From Paenibacillus eucommiae (GTDB taxonomy: Bacteria; Bacillota; Bacilli; Paenibacillales; NBRC-103111), in the NCBI RefSeq assembly GCF_017874215.1, contig NZ_JAGGLB010000047.1, positions 1 through 62,202 on the forward strand: a stretch of DNA of 62,202 nt, read 5' to 3'. Shown here one piece after another: positions 36,855-45,864 of the stretch. Position 1 is the first letter of the stretch; each line of letters starts with the position of its first letter. Position numbers and translations under genes: made by a program. The notes below the pieces were generated by a model, which did no database searches, was not told where the DNA came from, and was given only the letters and a program-made list of their open reading frames with translations.

Positions 36855-37532
36855 TTATGATTTGTTGGTCATCCGGTTTGCAGAACGGGAGCTCCATCTT
36901 TCACTATAATGCTGATAGAACCAAATAGACAAAGTCAACCAGGTTCCACTGACCAAATATCCTCCGAGAACATCGCTTGGGTAATGAACACCTAAGTATA
37001 TACGGCTTAAACCAATTGCTATAATCATGACCGTACTGAGCAGGACCAGACTAATCCGCTTGAAGGAAGTCGAAAGATGCCTCCACAGGAGAAAAGCAAA
37101 AATGCCATACATAGAAAAAGCTGCCATCGAGTGACCGCTGGGAAAGCTGAAACCAGATGCATCAATGATACGGTGGAGATCAGGTCGTGCTCGATGAAAT
37201 AAAATTTTAAGCCATACATTCAACAATGCCGAGCCTGCTATGACTCCTACAAACAAAATCAATTCTTTCCGATGCTTCAACACTTTGTAAAGAAATATCA
37301 CCATCAGGAGAGCCAAAAATGAGATGACCCCACCCGAACCAATTATGGTAAAACCCATCATCATTTGTGTCATCAACGGAGATTCAAAGTTTTGTACAAA
37401 ATCGGTAACTACCTTATCAAAGCCGACAATGGTTTGACTACTGATGGAAAGGGCTATGAAACCAAAACCTGCGGCAAAAATAAGGCTTATGATAAAAGCA
37501 TGAATTAGCTGTAATTTAAGCTTCGTTTGAAT
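36855..37532 (-). CDS. PAP2-family membrane phosphatase
   Basis: Membrane lipid phosphatase, probably acting on undecaprenyl pyrophosphate or phosphatidate. All three catalytic motifs are present: KILFHRARP, FPSGHS, and SRIYLGVHYPSDVLGG. The first ATG in frame is 37376, but the same frame continues upstream with a strongly hydrophobic, family-like segment (FIISLIFAAGFGFIALSISSQ, then FDKVVTDFVQNFESPLM), which is the usual first TM. This upstream part has no ATG/GTG/TTG start; an ATT at 37532 lies six bases after GGGGG. Either a rare ATT start gives 225 residues, the normal family length, or a small frameshift has separated the true start. Confidence 0.8.
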   Translation of the reverse strand: MQTKLKLQLIHAFIISLIFAAGFGFIALSISSQTIVGFDKVVTDFVQNFESPLMTQMMMGFTIIGSGGVISFLALLMVIFLYKVLKHRKELILFVGVIAGSALLNVWLKILFHRARPDLHRIIDASGFSFPSGHSMAAFSMYGIFAFLLWRHLSTSFKRISLVLLSTVMIIAIGLSRIYLGVHYPSDVLGGYLVSGTWLTLSIWFYQHYSERWSSRSANRMTNKS

Positions 37533-37912
37533 ACATATACCCCCTTTTGGGATTCATCCTTTTTTTGTAAGTATTCCAAATATATCTATTTTCATGCAAT
37601 TCCCGCTTCTATTTAGGCTATTAAATAGCTTTAGTACAGCCTTACCTTTTGAGAAAAAACAACCAGAATACGGCAGCAAGAATACACTCAATAGCAGCGC
37701 AGGCGTACATGCTATCATAACATGAATCAGATTCAAACTGCCTGTTTTTTTTATTAACTATCGATTTGGGTCTTCAGTCAATAAATCAAAGATCCTTCTC
37801 CAATTCAGCATGGGAACTTATAACTTTGTCATCATTCCATAATTTACCCGTATTATTGGTATTTCAATTTCTGCTAGAATAATAGAGTCCCATAAAACAG
37901 AGGAGGTAACTA
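37533..37912. other. Intergenic stretch
   Basis: About 380 bp between the divergent PAP2 and NlpC/P60 genes. A 60-codon minus-strand frame at 37554-37736 has a hydrophobic segment but no ribosome site or family match, and I do not accept it as a gene. A TAGAAT-like -10 occurs near 37875 for the downstream gene; no riboswitch was recognised. Confidence 0.5.
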
Positions 37913-38539
37913 ATGAAAAAAGTTATTCTTACAGCAGCTTTAGCAGCAAGTTACTTATTCAGCGGAATCGCTTCGGCAGAACAATCCAATCCCTACATAG
38001 CTACAGACTCAGATACATTTTGGACCATTTCCCAAAAATTAAATATCAATCTTGCCGATCTTATTGCAGCTAATCCTCAAGTTAACCCGAATAATATTTA
38101 CAAGGGTGTCGTTATTAAGCTTCCTAATTCTATATCACAACAAAAGAGCTGGGAGGCAAAAGCTGATGCCATCATAGCAACGGGCATGAAAGAACTTGGA
38201 ACACCTTATGTTTTTGGTGGAGATACGCCTGGCGTTGCTTTTGATTGCTCTGGATTCGTCCAATATGCATTTAATCAAAACGGATTTAATCTGCTTCACT
38301 CTGCAGCACTAATAAGTCAAATGGGAACATCAGTAAGTGCAAACGACCTTCGCAAAGGAGACCTTGTCTTTCTGCAAGGAACCTACACAAGCGGTGTCTC
38401 TCATGTAGCTATTTATCTTGGAGATAATAAGATTCTTCAAGCAGGTACAATGGGAACAAGAGAAGTAAAAATAAGCACTCTATTTGGTACACCATACTAT
38501 GATTCTCACTATTGGGGTGCTCGTCGCCTCATTAATTAA
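37913..38539 (+). CDS. Secreted LysM + NlpC/P60 cell-wall endopeptidase
   Basis: 208 residues. A signal peptide (MKKVILTAALAASYLFSGIASA) is followed by one LysM peptidoglycan-binding module (about 28-68; DTFWTISQKLNINLADLIAANPQVN) and an NlpC/P60 cysteine peptidase domain (about 85-207) with the catalytic Cys in FDCSGFVQYAF, His in SHVAIYLGD and the third polar residue His in SHYWGARR. It cleaves peptide stems of peptidoglycan in cell-wall turnover. GAGGAGG lies upstream of ATG 37913. Single-gene transcript, closed by a strong terminator. Confidence 0.93.
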   Translation: MKKVILTAALAASYLFSGIASAEQSNPYIATDSDTFWTISQKLNINLADLIAANPQVNPNNIYKGVVIKLPNSISQQKSWEAKADAIIATGMKELGTPYVFGGDTPGVAFDCSGFVQYAFNQNGFNLLHSAALISQMGTSVSANDLRKGDLVFLQGTYTSGVSHVAIYLGDNKILQAGTMGTREVKISTLFGTPYYDSHYWGARRLIN

Positions 38540-38551
38540 TTCAAAGTGACA

Positions 38552-38602
38552 ACGAACCAACCCTTCCCATTTTTTAATGGAAAGGGTTGGTTCGCATTTT
38601 AT
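38552..38602 (+). terminator. Intrinsic terminator after NlpC/P60 gene
   Basis: CGAACCAACCCTT (38553-38565) pairs with AAGGGTTGGTTCG, with an A/T loop and a following TTTTAT. A strong stem, 33 bp past the stop. Confidence 0.88.
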
Positions 38603-38634
38603 GTAATACATGTAGACTGTTAGTGATGTCTTAA

Positions 38635-38775
38635 CAAGACGCTATCGCTCCTCCACATTTCCTAGTGAGTGAAGGCGCTGTGGATGAATAGCTGCTACTT
38701 TACCCATGTTTTTCATCGTTATAAGCATTAGGTCCGCTCCACATCCTTACTTTAAAGATGAAAAACATGGGTAAA
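38635..38775 (+). repeat. Internally deleted repeat copy F with re-paired palindromes
   Basis: Keeps a scrap of the hairpin module (GACGCTATCGCTCCTCCAC) joined to the 3' part (ATTTCCTAGTG) and two palindromes at 38699-38723 and 38751-38775. The left arm of the first (TTTACCCATG) and the right arm of the second (CATGGGTAAA) carry matching changes, so 38699-38717 pairs perfectly with 38757-38775 over 19 bp. The remaining gap to 38842 shows nothing else. Confidence 0.8.
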
Positions 38776-38842
38776 TACTTAAATGAAGCACACGCTCTTT
38801 TCGGCGGAGGGCGGGCTGCTTCTTGGTATGTTCTTTCCTCTT

Positions 38843-40759
38843 TTATGCTTTATCACTATAAGGATCGGTTTCAATTCGGCCAAATTCAACTCTTGAAGGT
38901 AAGTTTAGATGAGCGCCTTTTTGAACAGCATCATTGATATCCGGCACATGCTTGAGCGTGAGTACCATGCCAGAGAGGATCTGCGAAATGACCTTCCGCC
39001 GCTCATTTTGCTCTTGCTCCCCTTGCTTCCACTCCTTAAGCAGCTTGAGAACAGCCTGTTCTCCCTCCGTATTACCTCCATTTTCAGCATTGTTCAGGCT
39101 TCCTTCCAATCCTTGCAGTACTGGTTCAAGCATAGATTCCATCATAGGCTCCACTGCTTCTACCTGAGCATTCTGTTCGCTAAGCTGCCCCATAAGTGCC
39201 TCAAGCTCAGGCAGCAGCTTTACTGACCAATGCAGTCTAGTACTCTTACGCAACGCAAGCTCAAGCTTTTCCTCCACCAGACTTACGCTATAATAACGCA
39301 TAGCTTTCAGCTCACCTGTGTAAGTCAGCAGACCTTGTGCTATTAATTCCCGTACCCGATATTCAATAAACGTATCACTGATTCTTTGCTCGGAGTGCCC
39401 AATCACTTCACCAATTAAGCGCGCAGACTTTAAGTATTTACCGTTCTTAGCCTCTAGATCATGGGCAGCCTCAACAATCTTCTCATCAAAATAATCTTCC
39501 TGCACGCTCCGCAGCTCCCCAGCCTCCAGGACACGGAGTGTCCCGCCTTCTTCTATAAGCCGCTTCCAATCGGCCGTGTAGGCATTACGTATGTCCGCTT
39601 GCAGAGGCTTTGCTTCCTCGAGCAGTGGAGCCAGTTTCTCTGGAGGTATTTCCCCAGTGCACTGATACCAGATCTCTCTAACTCTTTCATGCAAAATGGA
39701 GGTGGCATTCACAAGAGAAACAGCTGCAGTTTGCGGTAATACCGCCAACAAACGGCGCAATCCCACCTGTTCAGCGGTCGAATCACCAGCCCAAATGACA
39801 ATCGGAAGCTCCTGCAACCGAACTGGCCACAGGCGCCACGCGAAAGCTGCTTTTAGCAAATACTCCATGATATCGTCCTGCTCACGACCATTGATGCACT
39901 TCTGCCACCATTGCAGCCGCCGCGACCACCCTTCTGGATCACCTTCTGACTGAAGCGGACCAACCATAAGGTCATCATTCAGGCATACCACCTTCTCACC
40001 AGGAAATCCACGGAATACGATCCGAAGCGAGCCGCTTGTTGAATCATCAAAGGCGATATGTACCCGGGATATACCACCTTGCGGATACACCGATTCTTCC
40101 ACATACCGCTCATTACCGAGCTCCCATTCCTGATCGAACTGCTGCAGAAACAGCTTCATAAACTGATGTCTTTCATCCGCCAGCACACGGGCTGCTTCTG
40201 TATTCATCAAGAGCTTCAGCTTTAATAGCTTTTCGTAAAAATGATTGACAGCTGTACTGCGCCCTTTACGGTACTGCTCATGGGTGAGCTCCTCCCGCGG
40301 AAGCAGCTCAGGATCATAAATCAGCTGCCCCTTTGACCCTGAATACGCAAAAGTACGGGCGATACCCAGAGCACCCAGCGCGTCTAAGCGGTCAGCGTCC
40401 TGCACGATCCGCCCCTCCAGCGTTGCCATCGGCTGCCCGGCTCCGCCTCCAAAGGACATTGTGGAAACAATGTCCCTGATATGCTCCCGCCCAGCTTCAT
40501 CCACACCAGCATGTTCAAGCCATTGAACAACCTTTGCCAACCCTGCTTCCTTGCTCTCATTCAGCTTCTCGTCAGCAATATCATGCAGCAGTGCAGCAAG
40601 CTCGCATATGTACATATCAGCCTGCTCCACTTCAGCAAGCAATTTGGCAGTCCGCGTCACACGGACAATATGCCACCAATCATGGCCGCTGCTGTCGCCG
40701 GCAAGCTCTTTTTTCACATAAATTCTTGCATCATTTAGTATATTCTCACGATCAGTCAC
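38843..40759 (-). CDS. HD-domain phosphohydrolase fused to DUF1835/DUF3658 protein
   Basis: 638 residues. The first about 210 are a YedJ-like HD hydrolase: HDWWHIVRV, the LLHDIADE metal motif and IVQDADRLDALGALGIARTF. From about 230 the protein matches DUF1835 (IVFRGFPGEKVVCLNDDLMVGPL) and then DUF3658 (about 390-480; LIGEVIGHSEQRISDTFIEYRVRELIAQG). The last about 140 residues are acidic, helical and unassigned. HD proteins of this class cleave phosphoesters or nucleotides, and DUF1835 proteins are of unknown role. The GTG start 40759 has AGGAG about ten bases upstream. The chemoreceptor downstream is separated by 50 bp and reads the same way. Confidence 0.82.
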   Translation of the reverse strand: MTDRENILNDARIYVKKELAGDSSGHDWWHIVRVTRTAKLLAEVEQADMYICELAALLHDIADEKLNESKEAGLAKVVQWLEHAGVDEAGREHIRDIVSTMSFGGGAGQPMATLEGRIVQDADRLDALGALGIARTFAYSGSKGQLIYDPELLPREELTHEQYRKGRSTAVNHFYEKLLKLKLLMNTEAARVLADERHQFMKLFLQQFDQEWELGNERYVEESVYPQGGISRVHIAFDDSTSGSLRIVFRGFPGEKVVCLNDDLMVGPLQSEGDPEGWSRRLQWWQKCINGREQDDIMEYLLKAAFAWRLWPVRLQELPIVIWAGDSTAEQVGLRRLLAVLPQTAAVSLVNATSILHERVREIWYQCTGEIPPEKLAPLLEEAKPLQADIRNAYTADWKRLIEEGGTLRVLEAGELRSVQEDYFDEKIVEAAHDLEAKNGKYLKSARLIGEVIGHSEQRISDTFIEYRVRELIAQGLLTYTGELKAMRYYSVSLVEEKLELALRKSTRLHWSVKLLPELEALMGQLSEQNAQVEAVEPMMESMLEPVLQGLEGSLNNAENGGNTEGEQAVLKLLKEWKQGEQEQNERRKVISQILSGMVLTLKHVPDINDAVQKGAHLNLPSRVEFGRIETDPYSDKA

Positions 40760-40808
40760 AGGTCTCTATCTCCTCTTAAACACGTTTCAAGGACAAGCAT
40801 TCATTCTA

Positions 40809-42527
40809 TTATACCTTGAACCTATCAATCAATAACTTCAGTTCCTCAGACATGACTGTCAGCGCTTTTGCTGAAGATGCTACATCATTCATATTGGTTT
40901 GCTGCCTGCTTGAGCTTAAAGCCACACCTTTGAAATGCTCCGCGGCCTGCCTTGTAATCCGCTCCATTTCATCCACTGAGGCAGCAGCTTCCTCTGCTCC
41001 TGCCGTTACCTGTTCCGTAGCTGCAGAAACCCCCTGCACCTGAACGTTTACCTGTTTCAATCCGTTCACTATCGTGCCGAAAGCTTCCCCTGCTGTCTTT
41101 ACGGTCAGCAAGCCCTGTCTAACCTCGGAAGAGCTGCCTGCCATACTTCGCGAGAGTGCTTCCATTTGTTGCAAAATCGTTTCAATCAGCTCGGATATGC
41201 GGGAGGATGAAATGTGCGACTGCGTGGACAGCTTCCTCACCTCTTCGGCAACAACTGCAAAGCCGCGGCCGTTTTCCCCTGCTCGCGCCGCTTCAATAGC
41301 AGCATTCAAGGCGAGCAGATTCGTCTGTCCGGCAACATCCGTCATCATAGAAGCAATCTCCACGATTTCCCCGGAGCGCACCTGCAAATGCTGAGCTGCC
41401 TCTACCATCTGCTGCGAGGAAGCATAGAGAGCTTCCATCTGAATCGTGGCCTGTCCAATGGCGCTGTTTCCATGCTCAGCCTCTTCCGTCGTCGCTTGCG
41501 ACACTTCAGCTGCAATCGACGAGGATTCTGCGATTCTTTGCATTGCAGTCGTCATTTCCTCCATCGCTTTGGTCATATCGGCGGTGCGGATGACTTGCTG
41601 GTCAGCTCCTTGCGAAACTTCTTTAATGCTTGCCGTTATCGCGGCGCTCGCATCGGCAGTTCCTACGGAATTGTCCAACACCTCAGCCGCAGCCGTCTGC
41701 AATTGCTGTGCACTTTTGCCAATTCCCTGAATGACGATCCTCGTATCGGTAACAAGCTGCTGGAAGGATTCCGCCAAACGGCCTATTTCATCCTTGCGCT
41801 TAATGTCGATCGCAACGGTCAAGTCTCCTGATCTGACCTTCGCAACCTCACCGGTCAGCTTAATTAGCGGCTTTGCCAAGTATCTGGCTAAGAGGAACAC
41901 CAGCAGTAAACTGACGGCAAGAATAGCTGCTGACACTGCAAGCAGTGTGCTGCGGTTTTTGTCCATCATCGTATAAATGCCGCTCGCGTCAAAATCAGCT
42001 CCAACAACGCCAAGCAGATTGCCATCCTTGTCCTTGAACGGAACATAGGCTGACAAAGTCGCACCATACTCATCTTTTGACAAATCGCCCGTCTGTGGCT
42101 CGCCAGTAGCAAATGCGTCCATCATTCCTTGATAGCCATTTGTTTCCGCCTCACCAAGCTTGGAGAAATCACCTTCCTCAGCATCCTCAGGCGCCCCGTC
42201 CACTACATAATAGTAAGTTTTAACTCCGGCATTTTCCTTGATTCCCAGCGTATATAAATATTTTAATCCATTGGTTTGACGCAGATTATTTAGTTCAGTA
42301 CGAAGCTTCCAATAATATGGCGTCTCTTCCGAATCCTCGTTAAGTGCTGCGTAAGATTCAAATTGTATCAGCTCAATCGCACGTTCCGCTACCGCATTTG
42401 CCTGCATGCCTATTGATGTCTCTACCAATCCTTTGGAATTCAGATAAATACTTAACCCCAGCACCGAACCAGCCAAAACCAATAAAGCCGAGAAAAACAA
42501 TACAATCCGCGTTTGCAGGCTATTCAA
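40809..42527 (-). CDS. Methyl-accepting chemotaxis protein
   Basis: 572-residue chemoreceptor: TM1 (about 7-29), extracytoplasmic Cache-like sensor (about 35-185, with YTLGIKENAGVKTYYYVVDGAPED and LGVVGADFDAS), TM2 (about 195-217), HAMP, then the signalling domain with the conserved hairpin tip QTNLLALNAAIEAARAGENGRGFAVVAEEVRKL. It senses an unknown ligand and controls CheA. The TTG start 42527 has GGGAG seven bases upstream. It stands alone between mrpG and the HD fusion gene. Confidence 0.93.
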   Translation of the reverse strand: MNSLQTRIVLFFSALLVLAGSVLGLSIYLNSKGLVETSIGMQANAVAERAIELIQFESYAALNEDSEETPYYWKLRTELNNLRQTNGLKYLYTLGIKENAGVKTYYYVVDGAPEDAEEGDFSKLGEAETNGYQGMMDAFATGEPQTGDLSKDEYGATLSAYVPFKDKDGNLLGVVGADFDASGIYTMMDKNRSTLLAVSAAILAVSLLLVFLLARYLAKPLIKLTGEVAKVRSGDLTVAIDIKRKDEIGRLAESFQQLVTDTRIVIQGIGKSAQQLQTAAAEVLDNSVGTADASAAITASIKEVSQGADQQVIRTADMTKAMEEMTTAMQRIAESSSIAAEVSQATTEEAEHGNSAIGQATIQMEALYASSQQMVEAAQHLQVRSGEIVEIASMMTDVAGQTNLLALNAAIEAARAGENGRGFAVVAEEVRKLSTQSHISSSRISELIETILQQMEALSRSMAGSSSEVRQGLLTVKTAGEAFGTIVNGLKQVNVQVQGVSAATEQVTAGAEEAAASVDEMERITRQAAEHFKGVALSSSRQQTNMNDVASSAKALTVMSEELKLLIDRFKV

Positions 42528-42628
42528 AACAGACTCCCTCTTTCTGTGTATAGGCTACAACTATTTTACAAGAAGAGAGACTTTTTTCCTATTAAAATTT
42601 GCATAAGACCCTTTTACTGCTTCTTCTC

Positions 42629-43015
42629 CTACTTCTCACTTTCCACCTGTTCCTGTTCCTGCTCCTTTTTCAGTGCAATCTTCAGATCATCCCTATTACT
42701 GTGCTTCCACAAAGGTACACCTGAACGGTAAGCAGCTCTTGCATTTAAATGCCCGGCTACCGGAGAAGTGATAAATACAAATACAATACCCAGCAGTAAT
42801 TTTACACTGACATGTTCCAAATCAAGCATAAAGTATAGAAATACACCGAATAAAATGCAAAGAACGCCGAGTGTCGCGCTTTTAGAAGCCGCATGAGACC
42901 GCAGGTAAACGTCTGGCAGCCGAATCAGTCCGAATGCGCTGAGTGCGCTAAGCAAGGCGCCAATTAGAATAAGTATGCCAATCGAAATCTCACCGATCAT
43001 CCGGATCGTCTCCAT
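42629..43015 (-). CDS. mrpG: Na+/H+ antiporter subunit G
   Basis: About 128 residues with three TM helices (ISIGILILIGALLSALSAFGLIRLPDVYLRSHA is the family signature region). Smallest accessory subunit of the heteromeric Mrp antiporter. I chose ATG 43015 over TTG 43021; it overlaps mrpF by about 26 bp. The charged Glu/Gln-rich tail (EQEQEQVESEK) is typical. Last gene of the operon. Confidence 0.93.
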   Translation of the reverse strand: METIRMIGEISIGILILIGALLSALSAFGLIRLPDVYLRSHAASKSATLGVLCILFGVFLYFMLDLEHVSVKLLLGIVFVFITSPVAGHLNARAAYRSGVPLWKHSNRDDLKIALKKEQEQEQVESEK

Positions 43016-43283
43016 GCTCAATCACCACACCCCTTTCCAAATATCTCGCAAACGCAGTCGTGCCTATAAAAGTAAGAATGCCAATCAGCAAAATGGTATC
43101 AAAATATGCCTGGGTGCGCAGCAGAGCGCATAGTATGGCCACCATAGCAAGCAGATTAATGCCAAGGGTGTCCAGCGCCAAAATTCGGTCCGGCATCGAG
43201 GGTCCTCTCAAAATCCGATATAGACATCCAAGCACAGCCAACGACAAAATAACGAGCGACACCATCAAAATCGTGTTCATCAT
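42990..43283 (-). CDS. mrpF: Na+/H+ antiporter subunit F
   Basis: 97 residues, three TM helices, with the family motif GPSMPDRILALDTLGIN. A subunit of the Mrp complex needed for assembly. GGAGGTGA precedes ATG 43283, which lies inside the end of mrpE. Confidence 0.94.
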   Translation of the reverse strand: MMNTILMVSLVILSLAVLGCLYRILRGPSMPDRILALDTLGINLLAMVAILCALLRTQAYFDTILLIGILTFIGTTAFARYLERGVVIEHGDDPDDR

Positions 43284-43612
43284 GATCTTGTCACCTCCAT
43301 AATCGCCCGCTCAAAAGTACCTTTAATTTGCTTGGATAGCTGCTCCACATCCTGAATATCCATCGCATGAATGTATAAAGTTCGCTGATCATTAGAAACT
43401 TCAAGTGTCAAGGTCCCGGGTGTCAAGGTGATGAGGCAGGCAAGCAATGTCACTTCCCAGTCAGTTTCCAGTTCCGTTTGATAAGCGAATATGCCTGGGC
43501 GTACAAGCAAGCGAGGCCGAATGATTTGTCTAACGACAGCGATCGTCGAAACCACCAGCTCTTTCAGAAATAGAACCAGCAGCTTGAAAATAGCCCAAAT
43601 TTGAAATGCCAT
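43280..43612 (-). CDS. mrpE: Na+/H+ antiporter subunit E
   Basis: 110 residues. The family core is PGIFAYQTELETDWEVTLLACLITLTPGTLTLEV, then the soluble tail LYIHAMDIQD. At 110 residues it is shorter than typical MrpE (about 158) and seems to lack the first two TM helices (the N-terminus starts MAFQIWAIFKLL), yet start and ribosome site (GGAG) look genuine and the gene fits tightly between mrpD (7 bp) and mrpF (overlap). Either the locus encodes a naturally short form or the front was lost. Confidence 0.88.
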   Translation of the reverse strand: MAFQIWAIFKLLVLFLKELVVSTIAVVRQIIRPRLLVRPGIFAYQTELETDWEVTLLACLITLTPGTLTLEVSNDQRTLYIHAMDIQDVEQLSKQIKGTFERAIMEVTRS

Positions 43613-43619
43613 CGTTCAT

Positions 43620-45098
43620 CTACTCCTTCAATACCGCATCAATATACAGCTGAGCATCCAATAGCACGTCCGCAGCTTGCGAAACATAGGGATCCACCCA
43701 TTCTGCACCTACTCCAAGGAAAATGACCAAGATCAACAATGCAGCGGAAACAACCAGCAGCAGCCTTGGACTTTTCCAGATTCCATCGCCAGCCATCTTC
43801 TCTTCTCCCCAAAAAGCATTCATAAAAATGTTCAGCATCGAGGTTAAAAGCAGCAAACTGAGCGCCAGGCTGATTCCCGTTGTCCAATAAAAACCGCTCT
43901 CAAGTCCACCCTGCACGATCAGCAGCTTGCCAATAAACCCGCTAAGCGGCGGAACACCAACCATGGCCAGAGCCGAAATAAAGAACATCCACCCGAGTAG
44001 CGGATTTCTTGTGATTAAACCACCCATTTGCTGGAGTTTATCCGTTCCTGCTAGTGCAACAATAATGCCACCCAGTAGAAAAAGGAGCGCTTTAATTAGC
44101 ATATCGTGCATGAGATAATAAATAACCCCTTCAAGCGCAGTACGATTAGCCGCTGCGAGTCCAAAAGCTATGAAGCCCACTCCAGCTATCACGTTATAGC
44201 TTAATATCCGACTCACATCCTTATAGGCAATGGCACCTATGCCACCTAAAATCATCGTTGCTGCCGCCATCCAACCAATGATCGTGTGCGTAAAGCCAGG
44301 CTCGTGATAAAAAACAAGAGTGAACATGCGGATGATAGCATACAGTCCTACTTTAGTAAGCAGAGCACCGTACAATGCAGCTACCACAGCTGGTGGTGCA
44401 CCATAGGAGCCAGGGAGCCAAAAAAACAGGAATAGACCGGCCTTCAAGCTAAAAACGATCAAAAACAAAACGGCAATAACCGTCATAATGCCACCTTGAC
44501 CCGCTTCGGCAACACGTACAGATAGATGAGCCATATTCAAGGTGCCGGCTGCCGCATACAGATAGGCTACTGCCGCGACGAAAAGTGTTGATGACACAAT
44601 ATTAATAAGGATGTATTTCAAAGTTTCTCTAAGCTGACGCCTTGTGCCCCCTAGTACAATCAGCGCATAAGAAGCAATCAGCATAACCTCAAAGCATACG
44701 AACAAATTGAACAAATCTCCCGTTAGGAACGAGCCCATAACACCTGCGATCAAAAAGTGCACGAACGAATAAAAATGGTTCCGTTCCCGGTCAGCTCCAA
44801 TACTGCGAAAAGCATAAAACAAGCAGGCCGCACTTACGACCGATGTTGTTAACACGAGCAGAGAAGCGAACATGTCCGCAACGAAGACAATGCCATAGGG
44901 CGGCAGCCAGCCACCCATATGCAAGGTCTGAATCCCCTCTTCCCTAACCTCTAGAACGATCCATACGGAAACAAACACACTCGCAAGCGAGCTTACTCCG
45001 CTGATCCAGCGCTGAATCGTCAGCCTTTTGTGAAAAAAAATAAGCATAACAGCTGTAAATAACGGAATTAATAAAGGCAGCACAACCATATTATTCAT
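43620..45098 (-). CDS. mrpD: Na+/H+ antiporter subunit D
   Basis: 492 residues, about 14 TM helices, homologous to NADH-dehydrogenase proton-pumping subunits. The proton-antiporter core is LFNLFVCFEVMLIASYALIVLGG (with the key Glu in FEVML), a lysine-containing helix KAGLFLFFWLPGSYGAPP, and PPLSGFIGKLLIVQGG. A core subunit of the Mrp Na+/H+ antiporter. Start ATG 45098 overlaps the mrpC stop. Confidence 0.95.
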   Translation of the reverse strand: MNNMVVLPLLIPLFTAVMLIFFHKRLTIQRWISGVSSLASVFVSVWIVLEVREEGIQTLHMGGWLPPYGIVFVADMFASLLVLTTSVVSAACLFYAFRSIGADRERNHFYSFVHFLIAGVMGSFLTGDLFNLFVCFEVMLIASYALIVLGGTRRQLRETLKYILINIVSSTLFVAAVAYLYAAAGTLNMAHLSVRVAEAGQGGIMTVIAVLFLIVFSLKAGLFLFFWLPGSYGAPPAVVAALYGALLTKVGLYAIIRMFTLVFYHEPGFTHTIIGWMAAATMILGGIGAIAYKDVSRILSYNVIAGVGFIAFGLAAANRTALEGVIYYLMHDMLIKALLFLLGGIIVALAGTDKLQQMGGLITRNPLLGWMFFISALAMVGVPPLSGFIGKLLIVQGGLESGFYWTTGISLALSLLLLTSMLNIFMNAFWGEEKMAGDGIWKSPRLLLVVSAALLILVIFLGVGAEWVDPYVSQAADVLLDAQLYIDAVLKE

Positions 45099-45439
45099 CA
45101 GTATTCATCCTCTTGTCCCCGCAGTTGCTCCATGTCATCCGTGCCCAATTTTTGATAGGCTCTATAGGCCAGCACAAAAAAGAACGAGGTAACCCCAAAG
45201 CTAATCACAATCGATGTCAAAATCAGCGCTTGCGGCAGCGGATCGACATATCTTCCAGCATCTTCTCCCAGCAGGGGCGCGGCGCCTGTCTTCAGTCCGG
45301 ACATCGTCAGCAGCAGCAAATGTACACCATGGGTCAGAAGGGACGTTCCCAGTACAATACGCAGCAAGCTGCGCGATAAAATGAGATACACACCGACAGC
45401 AAATAAAAGTCCAACAGCAACAGCCATAAGCGTTTCCAT
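45098..45439 (-). CDS. mrpC: Na+/H+ antiporter subunit C
   Basis: 113 residues, three TM helices, NuoK-like, with LRIVLGTSLLTHGVHLLLLTMSGL and DPLPQALILTSIVISFGVTSFFFVLAYR. Accessory subunit that contacts MrpA/MrpD. The start shares bases with the mrpB stop; GGGGAGG lies upstream. Confidence 0.95.
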   Translation of the reverse strand: METLMAVAVGLLFAVGVYLILSRSLLRIVLGTSLLTHGVHLLLLTMSGLKTGAAPLLGEDAGRYVDPLPQALILTSIVISFGVTSFFFVLAYRAYQKLGTDDMEQLRGQEDEY

Positions 45440-45864
45440 CAGCGGTCCTCCCCAATACTCAGCAGTATCGTCATCGTCACGCCAACAACTCCCAAGTAAA
45501 CACCAAGATCGAACAGTACAGCTGTATTCAGCTCTGTATCTCCAAGAAGAGGGAGATCAAAATGCCCGAACGAATGGCTGAGAAACGGAGCATCAAATAC
45601 AAATGATCCTATGCCTGTCAGTAGAGCCAAGAGCAAGCCAACCGCCGTTACGATCCGGAAATTTACGGGTATAACTTTGCGCATCGTCTCCACATTAAAT
45701 GCGATAGCCAGCAGCAGCAGCGCCCCAGACGTCATAAGTCCCCCTATAAAGCCACCTCCGGGAGAGCTATGGCCTGTCAAAAACAAATACAAGGCAAATA
45801 TAAGAATGATGAAAAAAACAAATTTAGACACTGTTCTTAAAATAACATCATTGCTTTTGGCCAC
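45439..45864 (-). CDS. mrpB: Na+/H+ antiporter subunit B
   Basis: 141 residues, four TM helices, family motif LFLTGHSSPGGGFIGGLMTSGALLLLA. GTG 45864 is preceded by GGAGGG inside the end of mrpA, an overlap of 17 bp. Part of the seven-gene Mrp antiporter. Confidence 0.95.
   Translation of the reverse strand: MAKSNDVILRTVSKFVFFIILIFALYLFLTGHSSPGGGFIGGLMTSGALLLLAIAFNVETMRKVIPVNFRIVTAVGLLLALLTGIGSFVFDAPFLSHSFGHFDLPLLGDTELNTAVLFDLGVYLGVVGVTMTILLSIGEDR

Noticed and set aside
37554..37736. 60-codon minus-strand frame upstream of PAP2
   Set aside because: No ribosome site, no homology, and it overlaps the likely control regions of two divergent genes.
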